DNA of 64,000 bases, taken from the NCBI GenBank assembly GCA_017541145.1, contig JAFXZT010000034.1:1-64000 (forward strand), in the 5' to 3' direction. Both the position numbers and the translations under genes were made by a program. Below, in pieces: positions 54,032-62,310 of the stretch. The notes beneath the pieces are model-generated. The model did no database searches. It worked only from the letters and a program-made list of their open reading frames with translations, and was not told the origin of the DNA. The DNA comes from Bacteroidales bacterium. GTDB taxonomy: Bacteria > Bacteroidota > Bacteroidia > Bacteroidales > UBA3824. How positions within the stretch are numbered: position 1 is the first letter of the stretch; each line of letters begins with the position of its first letter.

Positions 54032-54265
54032 AATTCTGAACCTAAAGCTTTTATTTTACATCTTTTCCCATTTCTGTCCCGTAAAAAAAGAACTAATTAT
54101 TCTTTGTAATAATTGAAATTCAGTTTGTTAAAAGATTGTTTGAAATGAAGCGGACTTGAATTCGTTACTTCGTAGTCGAATATAATGGACTGCTTGTGCA
54201 GCAATCCAAATACATTTTCGTTCAACCTTTGAAGTCTTAACGGTTCTTAATTTAGTAATATTCAT

Positions 54266-55231
54266 TTATAGCTTTTCAATCTCGTCAACGGATAGTTGAG
54301 TATATTTAGCAATTACTTCAATAGGCAGTCCGTCTGTCTTCATACGCTTGGCAGTTTCAATTGCATTTTGTTGTGCACCTTCTGCACGTCCTTCTGCACG
54401 TCCTTGCTGCAAGCCTTCTTGCAACCCTTCCTCTTTTCCTTTGCCAAAACCTTTAGTCTCGGCATCGTTCATCGCGTTAGTTATATCCCACAAGTTATGA
54501 AGGCTCTCTTCATAATCTGAATACTCTTTGGGCGTGAACATCGCAATTTCGGCTTGGCGGAACAATTTTTCAAAAACTCGTTCTTGTAATTCTTTTGGAC
54601 GTTCCAACAATCGAGCAAGATTTTTTAGTACAAATAGCCATTTGTCGTACATCGACTCTAACTCGAATTCTGTTTTATTGAATTTCGGCATTTCAAGATA
54701 AAGATACGCCAATTTCTTATAAAAAACTTTATTCGTGGTAAGGTCTTTCAACATCACTACATGAAACAAATCTTCGTCGGAAAATTCGTTGACTGTTTTA
54801 TAATCGCCGTTTTCTTGCTCTTCTTTGTCTTTGAACACAAAATTCAGAATACCAACGGTATAGACTTTATTTAGTTCGTAACTCCATGGTTCTTCTTTGG
54901 TATCTTTTCTTGCCATTTCTCGAATTGGAAATGACGAATAGTATACGCTTCGGTCTTTGAAAAATTGTTGAAATACATTTTGCATTTCAACGATGAATTT
55001 TGAACCGCTTTTTGTTGTACAATATACGTCAAAAATGGCACGGCGTTCCGATGACGCACGACCTAATTTTTCGGCGTTGAGATAGGTTACGTCTTCGATT
55101 TCGTCTTTCGGAAGTTCGTTACATTTTTCAAACAAGGCATTTAAAAAGCTGATTAACAAATCTTTATTAAGCTCTGTTCCGAAAAGTTTTTTGAATCCGA
55201 AATCTGTATATGGGTTAAGATATTTTGACAT
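54266..55231 (-). CDS. Rpn-family PD-(D/E)XK nuclease, copy 2
   Basis: This 321-residue protein is nearly identical to the copy at 31952-32917 through the nuclease domain (YLNPYTDFGFKKLFG; IFDVYCTTKSGSKFIVEMQ). It differs in the repeat linker (GLQEGLQQGRAEGRAEGA) and in the last 20 residues (LPIEVIAKYTQLSVDEIEKL). DNA differences are mostly synonymous, so both copies seem to be under selection. A consensus promoter lies at 55258-55288. As in copy 1, the C-terminal domain could be made from an inner start. No transposon ends are obvious around it. Confidence 0.88.
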   Translation of the reverse strand: MSKYLNPYTDFGFKKLFGTELNKDLLISFLNALFEKCNELPKDEIEDVTYLNAEKLGRASSERRAIFDVYCTTKSGSKFIVEMQNVFQQFFKDRSVYYSSFPIREMARKDTKEEPWSYELNKVYTVGILNFVFKDKEEQENGDYKTVNEFSDEDLFHVVMLKDLTTNKVFYKKLAYLYLEMPKFNKTEFELESMYDKWLFVLKNLARLLERPKELQERVFEKLFRQAEIAMFTPKEYSDYEESLHNLWDITNAMNDAETKGFGKGKEEGLQEGLQQGRAEGRAEGAQQNAIETAKRMKTDGLPIEVIAKYTQLSVDEIEKL

Positions 55232-55257
55232 AATTTTATTTACAGTTTAGTTCAACG

Positions 55258-55288
55258 CAAAGATAAACAAAAATAATTACAACACAAA
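55258..55288 (-). promoter_or_regulatory. Promoter of Rpn copy 2
   Basis: Minus strand: TTTG (55285-55288), 19 bases, TATCTTTG (55258-55265), 27 bases before the ATG. Confidence 0.65.
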
Positions 55289-55320
55289 ACAACGGAAAAA
55301 TTGCTAAGCTGCGATTCCTT

Positions 55321-56670
55321 CTAATTTCTTGATTTCTCGATTAATAAAATCAAACTGATATTATATTTTTCAATATCTGAAAAATATTTATCGACATTTG
55401 GATATAGCGGTTTGTACCACGGTTGAAGTCTAAAATATTTGTCCATTTCGCCGCCTTGTCGAAAAATATAACCATGACGGGCAAATATTTCATTGCGCAT
55501 AATTTTTAGCTCAGAATTACTATATTTTTGCAAATATTCTTTTGTTAAATTCTTTTGCGATGCTTCCGGATACAAGCCATAAACCTTACCTGCCGACTCT
55601 AATATAGCTAAATTATATTTATCAGCATCAGTAAATTTTGATTCAACTTCAGTAACTCTTGGTTCATGGTGCGAATAAAAATCATACAAATTGAAATAAG
55701 CTTGCAAAAATTCATCTTCAAATTTATAGTTATATTTTGCCAATATTAGATTTTTCAAAATTCTTAAATCTACCTTGTCAAAATTTTTCAAATCTGAAAT
55801 TGTTATTTTTTCTTCGTTATAAATGCGATACATCAAATTTAAATATTCTACATTTAAGTAAAATGGTATTACTACTGATATATTTTTATCGGTTCTTGTT
55901 AATAATAATACTTCTGATAATTTATTATTATTTATAACAACACCTTTTAAATCGTAAGAAAATGGCAAACAATTACCTAATATTTTATATTCTGAATTTA
56001 TTATATATTTACCCCATATCGCATACTTTTGATTATAACTATATACAGGATTATAACGCCAATAAAATTCCAATATATATTTCTTAAATTCATCCGATAA
56101 TTCGTATTGAATTGTTTTTCCTAAATTCTCATCAAAAAAAGTCAAGGAGTCTATATAAATATCACCCGCCTCCTGCATTGATGCTCCAATCAATGACAAA
56201 TAAGAATTAGTTTTAATAAATGGATACAAATAATCTAATTGTGTTTCATATTTTTTTGATAAACCAGTTTTTATATTATATTTTCTTATATAATTATTAC
56301 CAGAGAAGTAAACGTGTTCGTTATCAACGTAATTTAAATTTTCATCATCATTCGCTTCAATTTCATTTATGGTACATGGATTGTTATTAAAATTAAAAAT
56401 AATAACTTTATAATTTGTATTTAGATATAATTTCTTATTAGAATAACAATAACTTTTTAAATCATTTGGCAACTTTAAAGATTTAAAAATACATAATGTA
56501 TCAAGCATAATATTATAATGTCCAGATTTTTTATTATATTCAATTAGAATTGTTATATCATCAAAAAATATATAATTTCCATTTGTCAATATTGTATCTT
56601 TAGATATTTGACAAAATCCAATAAAATTGAATAGAAATAATAGTGTTAGCGTAAATAATATTTTTTTCAT
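55321..56670 (-). CDS. Secreted YARHG-domain protein
   Basis: This 449-residue exported protein has a signal peptide (ILFTLTLLFLFNFIGFC). Most of it (about 20-340) is a Tyr/Asn/Lys-rich region I do not recognise, possibly beta-propeller-like (repeated short strands such as YCYSNKKLYLNTNYKVIIF). The C-terminus carries a YARHG domain: SNSELKIMRNEIFARHGYIF, then KYFRLQPWYKPL. YARHG domains occur in secreted proteins of unknown role and are thought to bind the cell envelope. It starts right after a degraded SH3-like fragment. Confidence 0.75.
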   Translation of the reverse strand: MKKILFTLTLLFLFNFIGFCQISKDTILTNGNYIFFDDITILIEYNKKSGHYNIMLDTLCIFKSLKLPNDLKSYCYSNKKLYLNTNYKVIIFNFNNNPCTINEIEANDDENLNYVDNEHVYFSGNNYIRKYNIKTGLSKKYETQLDYLYPFIKTNSYLSLIGASMQEAGDIYIDSLTFFDENLGKTIQYELSDEFKKYILEFYWRYNPVYSYNQKYAIWGKYIINSEYKILGNCLPFSYDLKGVVINNNKLSEVLLLTRTDKNISVVIPFYLNVEYLNLMYRIYNEEKITISDLKNFDKVDLRILKNLILAKYNYKFEDEFLQAYFNLYDFYSHHEPRVTEVESKFTDADKYNLAILESAGKVYGLYPEASQKNLTKEYLQKYSNSELKIMRNEIFARHGYIFRQGGEMDKYFRLQPWYKPLYPNVDKYFSDIEKYNISLILLIEKSRN

Positions 56671-56674
56671 CTTC

Positions 56675-56821
56675 TCATTCTTTTAAATATCCTAAATATA
56701 TCCATGCTTTTGTATCTTCAATCTTAAGCCAGTTGTATTCATTCCATGACTTAAATCCCAAATAACCACCGGCTCCGACACTTAAATATTTAGAAGTTAC
56801 ATCAATCAAACAACGATTTTG
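56675..56821 (-). pseudogene. C-terminal fragment of an SH3-like protein
   Basis: An open frame with no ATG reads YLSVGAGGYLGFKSWNEYNW, then LKIEDTKAWIYLGYLKE and stop. The WxKIEDTKAWIYLGYL ending resembles bacterial SH3-type domains. An in-frame stop at 56822-56824 closes it upstream, so only the end of the original gene remains. It lies a few bases before the YARHG gene and may once have been joined to it or preceded it in an operon. Confidence 0.45.
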
Positions 56822-56856
56822 TCAGTTTTATTGCATTCACGGATTTGTATACCTAT

Positions 56857-57002
56857 AAAAACAACAAAAGCAGGATTTTGCTCCTGCCCTTGTCGCTACT
56901 AATTTTTTAACCTAAACCTAATATTATGAAAAGACAATTATTAAAAATACGTTTAACTAAATTTCTATAACTAATTTCCTTATTTTTTACATTGCAAAGT
57001 TA
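56857..57002 (-). ncRNA. Candidate small RNA, unit A
   Basis: Minus strand: a -7-like TAACTTTG (56995-57002) is followed by about 100 bases, a block (56909-56940) shared with unit B, and a hairpin (56870-56875 with 56882-56887) trailed by T-rich sequence. This is the layout of a short terminated transcript. On the plus strand the shared block contains ATG and a 14-codon ORF (MKRQLLKIRLTKFL), so a leader peptide is an alternative. Confidence 0.35.
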
Positions 57003-57223
57003 CGGCAGATTTCCCGAAATTTCATTAAAAGAAAATTAAGTGTATTTTATATAATCATTTTTGTAAAACCCGTGTTTGTTAGATAATTAGAATTTAATGT
57101 TATCTAATATTTTCAGTGAGATTAAAATGCAAAATAAATATGATATACTATATGAATATACCGTAAACTCATTATTCTGAATTGTTTGTCGTTCTTATGT
57201 TTTGACCTTTGTGTCCGCCTTGA

Positions 57224-57358
57224 AAAATAAAAAAAGTGACTAAGTTTCCTTAATCACTTTTTAGAATAATTACTAATATCAACTTAAACCAATATTATGA
57301 AAAGACAATTAAATAAAGAATAATGTACTATCGTTTTTGTTTTGACATTGCAAAGTAA
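57224..57358 (-). ncRNA. Candidate small RNA, unit B
   Basis: Same layout as unit A: a near-consensus TTACTTTG (57351-57358), the shared block (57281-57311) and a strong hairpin (57231-57239 with 57254-57262, inner stem TAAG/CTTA) followed on the minus strand by TTATTTTT. The plus-strand ORF here is only eight codons (MKRQLNKE). The hairpin sequence is unrelated to that of unit A. Confidence 0.35.
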
Positions 57359-57458
57359 CCAATTATTTTTGTTAAGCTGTTAAAATTGTTACTAATAAAT
57401 GTTAATAGTACAAATAAAAATTCTCAAATCCTCAGTTCCGTGTTTTCCGTTGTAAAAA

Positions 57459-58208
57459 TCAAAACCATTTGTGCCACAACATCCACCACGAGAATTTGAT
57501 TCCGAGAATTATATTCCAAAATGTTGCTCTAAAAAAACCGTAATGGGTTTTCATGATTTTGTATCGCTCTTTCAGTCCCGGTACAATTGTTTTTCGGGTT
57601 TGACCTCCTTCCATAAAAAGTGCGATAACTTGGTTTGCGTTGAGATTTTTTCTTGATTTTTTTAAGCAGCGTACGCACCAATCAAAATCAGAGGCGTATC
57701 TGTAATTAGTATTGTATTCTTCTGTAATTGATTTTCGTGCGATAAACGATTGATGACAAACAAGCATTCCTCGCAAAAAATCATTTGTTCTAAGATTTTC
57801 CGGCGGACGATGACGGCGCGAGTGCAAGATATTTCCTTCGTTGTCGGTAATTTCGGTATCGCCATAAATAATATCAGTGTTGTCCGTTACATCTTTCATT
57901 ACATTACTAAGTGTATTTACGTCGCGAAGTTTATCGCCTGAATTGATGAAAATTACAAAATCGCCCGACGCTTTTTTCAATCCCTTGTTCATAGCGTCGT
58001 ACAATCCTTTGTCCGGTTCTGAAATTATAATATCGATATTGTTACGGTAATTATTGATAATATCAAGCGTACCGTCAGTAGATTTTCCATCAATAATGAT
58101 GTATTCTTTGTTGTTATAATCCTGAGAAATAATGCTTTTGATTGTGGCTTCAATATACTGTTTGCTATTGAAAACCACGGTAATAACCGAGATTTTTGGA
58201 TTTTGCAT
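57459..58208 (-). CDS. GT2-family glycosyltransferase
   Basis: This 249-residue GT-A enzyme has KISVITVVFNSKQYIEATIK, YIIIDGKSTDGTLDIINN, SEPDKGLYDAMNKGLKKA, FVIFINSGDKLRD (metal-site region), HQSFIARKS and YASDFDWCVRCLKKS. It is a close functional cousin of the GT2 at 15422-16225 but lacks the LTHPRY tail, ending instead in an aromatic FSWWMLWHKWF. The start was set at 58208 (MQNPKIS), and a start six codons earlier is possible. It diverges from rpsT. Confidence 0.87.
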   Translation of the reverse strand: MQNPKISVITVVFNSKQYIEATIKSIISQDYNNKEYIIIDGKSTDGTLDIINNYRNNIDIIISEPDKGLYDAMNKGLKKASGDFVIFINSGDKLRDVNTLSNVMKDVTDNTDIIYGDTEITDNEGNILHSRRHRPPENLRTNDFLRGMLVCHQSFIARKSITEEYNTNYRYASDFDWCVRCLKKSRKNLNANQVIALFMEGGQTRKTIVPGLKERYKIMKTHYGFFRATFWNIILGIKFSWWMLWHKWF

Positions 58209-58379
58209 AGACTTAAATTTTTGCAATTTTAAAAAAAATACTTCAACCGGGAAAAAAAATTTTGTTTAATTAAATAATTCTTTGTTACTTTGCACTCTGA
58301 AAATTCCGATACAAGGAAGTTTCATTATAAAAACATAGTAAAACATAAATTAATTCAGACATAAAAATTTAAAAAAGAA

Positions 58380-58634
58380 ATGGCTCACCATCACTCAGCA
58401 AAAAAGAGAATTAGACAGGACGAAGCTATCAGACTTCGCAACCGCTATTACGCTGTAACAATGCGCAATGCCGTAAGAAAATTACGCGCTAACAACAACA
58501 AAGAAGAAGCTGTGAAAGCTCTTCCGGTCGTAGTTAAAATGATTGACAAATTGGCTAAGAGAAACGTTATTCACAAGAATAAAGCTAGCAATTTGAAATC
58601 AAAATTGCAACTTCATGTCAACAAATTGGCTTAG
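58380..58634 (+). CDS. rpsT: 30S ribosomal protein bS20
   Basis: This 84-residue protein binds 16S rRNA. The highly basic start [20 protein letters not shown] and helical body ([39 protein letters not shown]) match bS20. It is a single gene with a strong terminator at 58671-58712. Upstream the minus-strand GT2 gene diverges. Confidence 0.96.
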   Translation: MAHHHSAKKRIRQDEAIRLRNRYYAVTMRNAVRKLRANNNKEEAVKALPVVVKMIDKLAKRNVIHKNKASNLKSKLQLHVNKLA

Positions 58635-58670
58635 TTGAGATTTTAGATTAATCATTGTTGTAATAAAATA

Positions 58671-58712
58671 AAAAAAAAGAAATTATCTCGGTGAGGTGGT
58701 TTCTTTTTTTTT
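58671..58712 (+). terminator. Terminator of rpsT
   Basis: An A-tract and stem GAAATTATCTC/GAGGTGGTTTC (three G-U pairs) followed by an eight-T run, 37 bases after the stop. Confidence 0.75.
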
Positions 58713-58800
58713 ATACCTGTATCCTTCCTCGATTTTTTTATTTTTTTTGCATAATTTTTGTATTTATATTTGTGTCGAAATAAAATACTGTTACAAAATT

Positions 58801-59478
58801 ATGCCTATAAAAGATTGGAACGAAGACGACCGTCCGAGGGAAAAACTTATGAGCACGGGCGCAAGTAGTTGTACCGTGGCTGAACTTATTGCAATTCTTA
58901 TAACCAACGGTTCAAAAAATAAATCTGCTATTGAGCTTGCCGATGAGGTTTTGTATCAGTTTGACAACGACCTTATAAAATTTGTTCGCGGAAATCTTTC
59001 TGATTATCAAACAGTTGTTGGTATCGGTCCGGCAAAAGCTTGTATTCTGAAAGCTGCTGCCGAATTAGGACGCCGTATTGGTGATGCCCGTCTTTCTGAC
59101 GAAGTTGTAAAAGTACTTTCGCCCGAATCTGCTTATCAGCACATGAGTTTTCTATGTCAAATTATGAAAGAGGAATTTTGGTGTATTTATACAAATAATT
59201 CCGGATTGTTGCTCGGTAAAAAGAAAATTTCGGAAGGTTCAGGCGGCGAAGTGCAAGTGGATTTAAGAAAAATTGTAAGTTATGCCATCGATTTTAATGC
59301 TACACGTGTGATACTTTGTCATAATCATCCCGGCGGTACATGCAGTCCGTCAAACGATGATATTGCATTGACTAAAAATATTAAATCGATGCTCAATTAT
59401 TTAAAAATCAGTGTCGTGGAACATCTTATCGTAGCCGGTAATTCTTATTACAGTTTCTTGGAAAACGATTTATTGTAG
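58801..59478 (+). CDS. radC: RadC-family JAB/MPN protein
   Basis: This 225-residue protein has an N-terminal helix-hairpin-helix part (REKLMSTGASSCTVAELIAI, VVGIGPAKACILKAAAELGR) and a C-terminal JAB/MPN metal domain with the zinc motif VILCHNHPGGTCSPSNDD (HxH...D). Despite the name, a DNA-repair role is doubtful and its function is unknown. The start at 58801 was chosen because the frame upstream of it reads through a TATATTTG promoter-like box (58765-58772). Its stop codon TAG is formed by the first bases of a short palindromic repeat (GTAGAGACG). Confidence 0.9.
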   Translation: MPIKDWNEDDRPREKLMSTGASSCTVAELIAILITNGSKNKSAIELADEVLYQFDNDLIKFVRGNLSDYQTVVGIGPAKACILKAAAELGRRIGDARLSDEVVKVLSPESAYQHMSFLCQIMKEEFWCIYTNNSGLLLGKKKISEGSGGEVQVDLRKIVSYAIDFNATRVILCHNHPGGTCSPSNDDIALTKNIKSMLNYLKISVVEHLIVAGNSYYSFLENDLL

Positions 59479-59500
59479 AGACGTCATATCATGGCGTCTC
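59478..59500. repeat. GAGACGTCAT palindromic repeat, copy 1
   Basis: GAGACGTCAT-ATC-ATGGCGTCTC (one G-T mismatch). The preceding TAG is the radC stop. A second copy lies 42 bases on. Confidence 0.75.
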
Positions 59501-59542
59501 GATAATTCATGCGGTAACCCATTTGAATTTCGTCCCACGGAC

Positions 59543-59565
59543 GAGACGTCATATTATGGCGTCTC
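59543..59565. repeat. GAGACGTCAT palindromic repeat, copy 2
   Basis: GAGACGTCAT-ATT-ATGGCGTCTC followed by TAC. The arms are identical to copy 1 and only the loop differs by one base. Confidence 0.75.
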
Positions 59566-59627
59566 TACAATTCGTGTAACTTCTGCAAAAGTTGAATAAT
59601 ACTTTATATAGTTGTTTTATTTTTTTG

Positions 59628-59635
59628 TAATTTTG
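59628..59635 (+). promoter_or_regulatory. -7 box (TAATTTTG) for the GNAT-like gene
   Basis: An exact TAnnTTTG, 27 bases before the ATG at 59663. This argues against the longer frame starting at 59612. Confidence 0.5.
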
Positions 59636-59662
59636 TGCTCAAAAAACAAAATTACATCTTGC

Positions 59663-60568
59663 ATGGAAATCAAGTATCTGCACCACAGCGAAATAGATTA
59701 CAAGAAATGGGAGGCATGTATTTGCAGTTCCATGAATGTAAGTGTCTATGGTCATGCTTGGTTTTTGGACAGCGTTTCAAAAAATTGGTCTGCAATGATT
59801 TTGGACGATTACAAAGCCGTTTTTCCGGTTTTTGTAACCTCTGACAACAAACTTACTTTGCCTGATTTTATCCTTTGGACAGGAATTTATAGTCACGGGA
59901 TTTTAGATAAAGAAGTTTACAAAATGTTTTTGACATTTGTTGCCGACAATTTTAGGTGTGTAGATCTTGCGCTTGATAAATATTTTCAGGTTCCGACTTT
60001 GAAAATTGGTTGTTTTTCTAAACATCATGTTTACGAATTTGATGTAATAAAAAGTTTGAAAAAGAGATTTTCTTTGGATTCGGCTTTAGTAAAAAGATTG
60101 AAAGCCAGAAGTATAGAAAAAGGTTTTACAGTAGAACGTGTAGCCGACCCGATTAATGTAAATATCTTTCTTCAGCTTCATACGCAATACAATTTCAAGG
60201 AAATCGACACGTTGGAAAATATTGTAGAAGTTTGTACCAAGCGGAGAGGATGCGTGATGTATTATCTGAAAGACGGAAACGGTAAAATTTCCGGTCTTGT
60301 GGTTGCTGTTTTTGTAGAAAATTACATCTTTGTTCCGTTTTTGAAAATTGTAAAGAAATTTCCGAAAATGATGGGACAGATGATAATGATAAATCATTTG
60401 ATGTCTTATTTTGAAGGATGTCCCGGCATAATGGTTTTGGATTACGAAAAACTTGATATCAGCGGCAGACTTTTGGAAGGTATGGGCGCGAAAAAATTTG
60501 TATATCCTCGTTACCGTGTTAATGCTTGGACAAAATTTATTAATATGTTTCACTTTAGCAAAATTTAA
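59663..60568 (+). CDS. FemAB/GNAT-like hypothetical protein
   Basis: This 301-residue cytoplasmic protein has an overall pattern like the FemAB or GNAT acyl-transfer fold: an N-terminal SVYGHAWFLDSVSKNWSAMI followed by VFPVFVTSDNKL, a central ALVKRLKARSIEKGFTVERV and a C-terminal GLVVAVFVENYIFVPFLKIV then YEKLDISGRLLEGMGAKKF. Similar proteins occur widely in Bacteroidota without an assigned function. It ends 2 bases before xth, so the two are co-transcribed. The start was set by the promoter at 59628-59635. Confidence 0.6.
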   Translation: MEIKYLHHSEIDYKKWEACICSSMNVSVYGHAWFLDSVSKNWSAMILDDYKAVFPVFVTSDNKLTLPDFILWTGIYSHGILDKEVYKMFLTFVADNFRCVDLALDKYFQVPTLKIGCFSKHHVYEFDVIKSLKKRFSLDSALVKRLKARSIEKGFTVERVADPINVNIFLQLHTQYNFKEIDTLENIVEVCTKRRGCVMYYLKDGNGKISGLVVAVFVENYIFVPFLKIVKKFPKMMGQMIMINHLMSYFEGCPGIMVLDYEKLDISGRLLEGMGAKKFVYPRYRVNAWTKFINMFHFSKI

Positions 60569-60570
60569 TC

Positions 60571-61332
60571 ATGAAAATAGTATCATATAATCTCAACGGC
60601 ATAAGAGCCGCCGTTACAAAAGGGCTTTATACATGGCTGAAAGACGAGTCGCCTGATGTACTTTGCATTCAGGAAACAAAAGCTCAGCCCGGACAAATCG
60701 ATGAAGTGGAATTCCGCCGTCTGGGTTATACATGTAATTGGTTTTCAGCTCAAAAGAAAGGATATTCCGGTACAGGAATTGTTTCAAAACAGCAACCTGA
60801 CCATGTGGAATGCGGCATGGGCATTTCAAAATACGATGAAGAAGGCCGTTTTATTCGCGCTGATTTCGGTGATGTAAGTATAATTTCGGTTTATCATCCT
60901 TCGGGCACAAGCGGTGACGAACGCCAAAGTTTCAAAATGCAATGGTTGGAAGATTTTACTGAATATTTGCAAGAGCTTCGCAAAACCCGTACAAAATTGA
61001 TAATCAACGGAGATTTTAATATTTGTCGTCTTTGGATAGATATTAATAAACCCGAAAAGCACGAAGAGATGTCGGGATTTTTGCCCGAAGAGCGTGAATG
61101 GTTTCAACGTTTTGTTGATTTAGGTTATGTTGACAGTTTCAGGGAATTCAATCAAGAGCCTAATCAATACAGTTGGTGGTCGTACAGATTTCATGCTTAC
61201 GAGAAAAATCTTGGTTGGCGTATTGATTACAATCTTGTAACAGAGAATCTTAAATCAGAACTCAAATCGGCATTTATTCGTCCGGATTTGCGATACAGCG
61301 ATCATTGTCCTGTCGGAATCGAGATTTTTTAG
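60571..61332 (+). CDS. xth: Exodeoxyribonuclease III
   Basis: This 253-residue AP endonuclease and 3'-5' exonuclease of base excision repair has the start MKIVSYNLNGIRAA (catalytic Asn), VLCIQETKAQPGQID (Glu), ISVYHPSGTSGDER, IINGDFNICRLWIDI (Asp/Asn), GWRIDYNLVTENL and YSDHCPVGIEI (Asp-His). All key residues are present. It lies 2 bp after the GNAT-like gene and 24 bp before rsgA. Confidence 0.96.
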   Translation: MKIVSYNLNGIRAAVTKGLYTWLKDESPDVLCIQETKAQPGQIDEVEFRRLGYTCNWFSAQKKGYSGTGIVSKQQPDHVECGMGISKYDEEGRFIRADFGDVSIISVYHPSGTSGDERQSFKMQWLEDFTEYLQELRKTRTKLIINGDFNICRLWIDINKPEKHEEMSGFLPEEREWFQRFVDLGYVDSFREFNQEPNQYSWWSYRFHAYEKNLGWRIDYNLVTENLKSELKSAFIRPDLRYSDHCPVGIEIF

Positions 61333-61356
61333 TTTTTTTATTTTGGGAAACAACAA

Positions 61357-62304
61357 ATGAAAGGCATTGTAATAAAATCTACCGGTAGCAACTATTTGGT
61401 GGAAAATGCGGTTAGCGGTGAGATTGTGGATTGTAAAATTCGCGGAAAACTTCGACTTGAAGGTATTAGAACCACAAATCCTGTTGCAGTTGGTGATATT
61501 GTTGACTTTGAGATTGATGAGGCTAACGATGTTGCCGTTATAAAATCAATTGAAAAACGTAAAAATTATATAATCCGAAAATCTACAAACCTTAGCAAAG
61601 AATCGCACATCATTGCGTCCAACTTGGATCAGTGTATGTTGGTGACAACATTGATCATGCCCGAAACTTCGCTGGAGTTTGTTGACAGATTTTTGGTGAC
61701 CGCAGAGGCTTACAAAGTGCCGGCTATTTTGGTTTTCAACAAGTCGGATATTTACACCGACGGTTTTGAAGAAGTTTTGAAAGAGACGATGGAAATTTAC
61801 CAAAATATTGGTTACAAGTGTATTGCGGTTTCGTCGGTAACAAAAGAAGGTCTCGAAGAACTCAAATCGTTGATGAAAGATAAGATTACATTGCTTTCCG
61901 GCAATTCCGGTACGGAAAAATCTACGCTTATCAACACAATTAATCCGGGACTCAATCTCAAGACGGGTGAAATATCGTCGTATTCTCTTGCCGGAAAACA
62001 TACTACAACCTTTGCCGAGATGTTTAAACTCGATTTCGGCGGTAGAATTATTGATACACCGGGAATTCGCGGTTTCGGTATGATTGGAATGACTTCGGAA
62101 GATGTTGCACACAATTTTCCGGAAATATTCAGCCGTCTCAGCGAATGCAAATTTTATAATTGTACACATACTCACGAGCCGGGATGCGCTGTAAAACAAG
62201 CACTTGATATGGGTGAAATTTCGCCGTCGAGATATCACAGCTATTTATCAATAATCAGCGACGACGAATCTGAAAAATATCGAACCAAAGGACGTGATAA
62301 ATAA
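61357..62304 (+). CDS. rsgA: Ribosome small-subunit GTPase RsgA, altered P-loop
   Basis: This 315-residue circularly permuted GTPase helps 30S maturation. It has an N-terminal OB fold, then G4 FNKSD (about 128-131), the P-loop LSGNSGTEKSTLI (about 181-192), switch II IIDTPGIRGFGM and the C-terminal zinc site CKFYNCTHTHEPGC (C-C-H-C). The P-loop reads GNSGTEKS, where the family has G-x4-G-K-S: Glu187 (GAA at 61915-61917) replaces the invariant glycine. Everything else looks intact. Nucleotide binding may be weakened. The next gene starts 7 bp later. Confidence 0.95.
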   Translation: MKGIVIKSTGSNYLVENAVSGEIVDCKIRGKLRLEGIRTTNPVAVGDIVDFEIDEANDVAVIKSIEKRKNYIIRKSTNLSKESHIIASNLDQCMLVTTLIMPETSLEFVDRFLVTAEAYKVPAILVFNKSDIYTDGFEEVLKETMEIYQNIGYKCIAVSSVTKEGLEELKSLMKDKITLLSGNSGTEKSTLINTINPGLNLKTGEISSYSLAGKHTTTFAEMFKLDFGGRIIDTPGIRGFGMIGMTSEDVAHNFPEIFSRLSECKFYNCTHTHEPGCAVKQALDMGEISPSRYHSYLSIISDDESEKYRTKGRDK

Positions 62305-62310
62305 TTGATT

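Larger units (their letters stand above)
56671..57458. other. 788-bp gap with gene fragment and duplicated units
   Basis: The gap holds an SH3-like C-terminal fragment (56675-56821) and two related promoter/conserved-core/hairpin units (56857-57002 and 57224-57358). The region 57003-57220 is AT-rich with nothing recognised. Confidence 0.5.

Noticed and set aside
57003..57220. tRNA or other structured RNA in the 57-kb gap
   Set aside because: No cloverleaf, TTCGA-type arm or other recognised RNA motif is seen.
61546..62238. 230-codon minus-strand frame opposite rsgA
   Set aside because: It mirrors rsgA, is cysteine- and phenylalanine-rich without motifs, and has no promoter.
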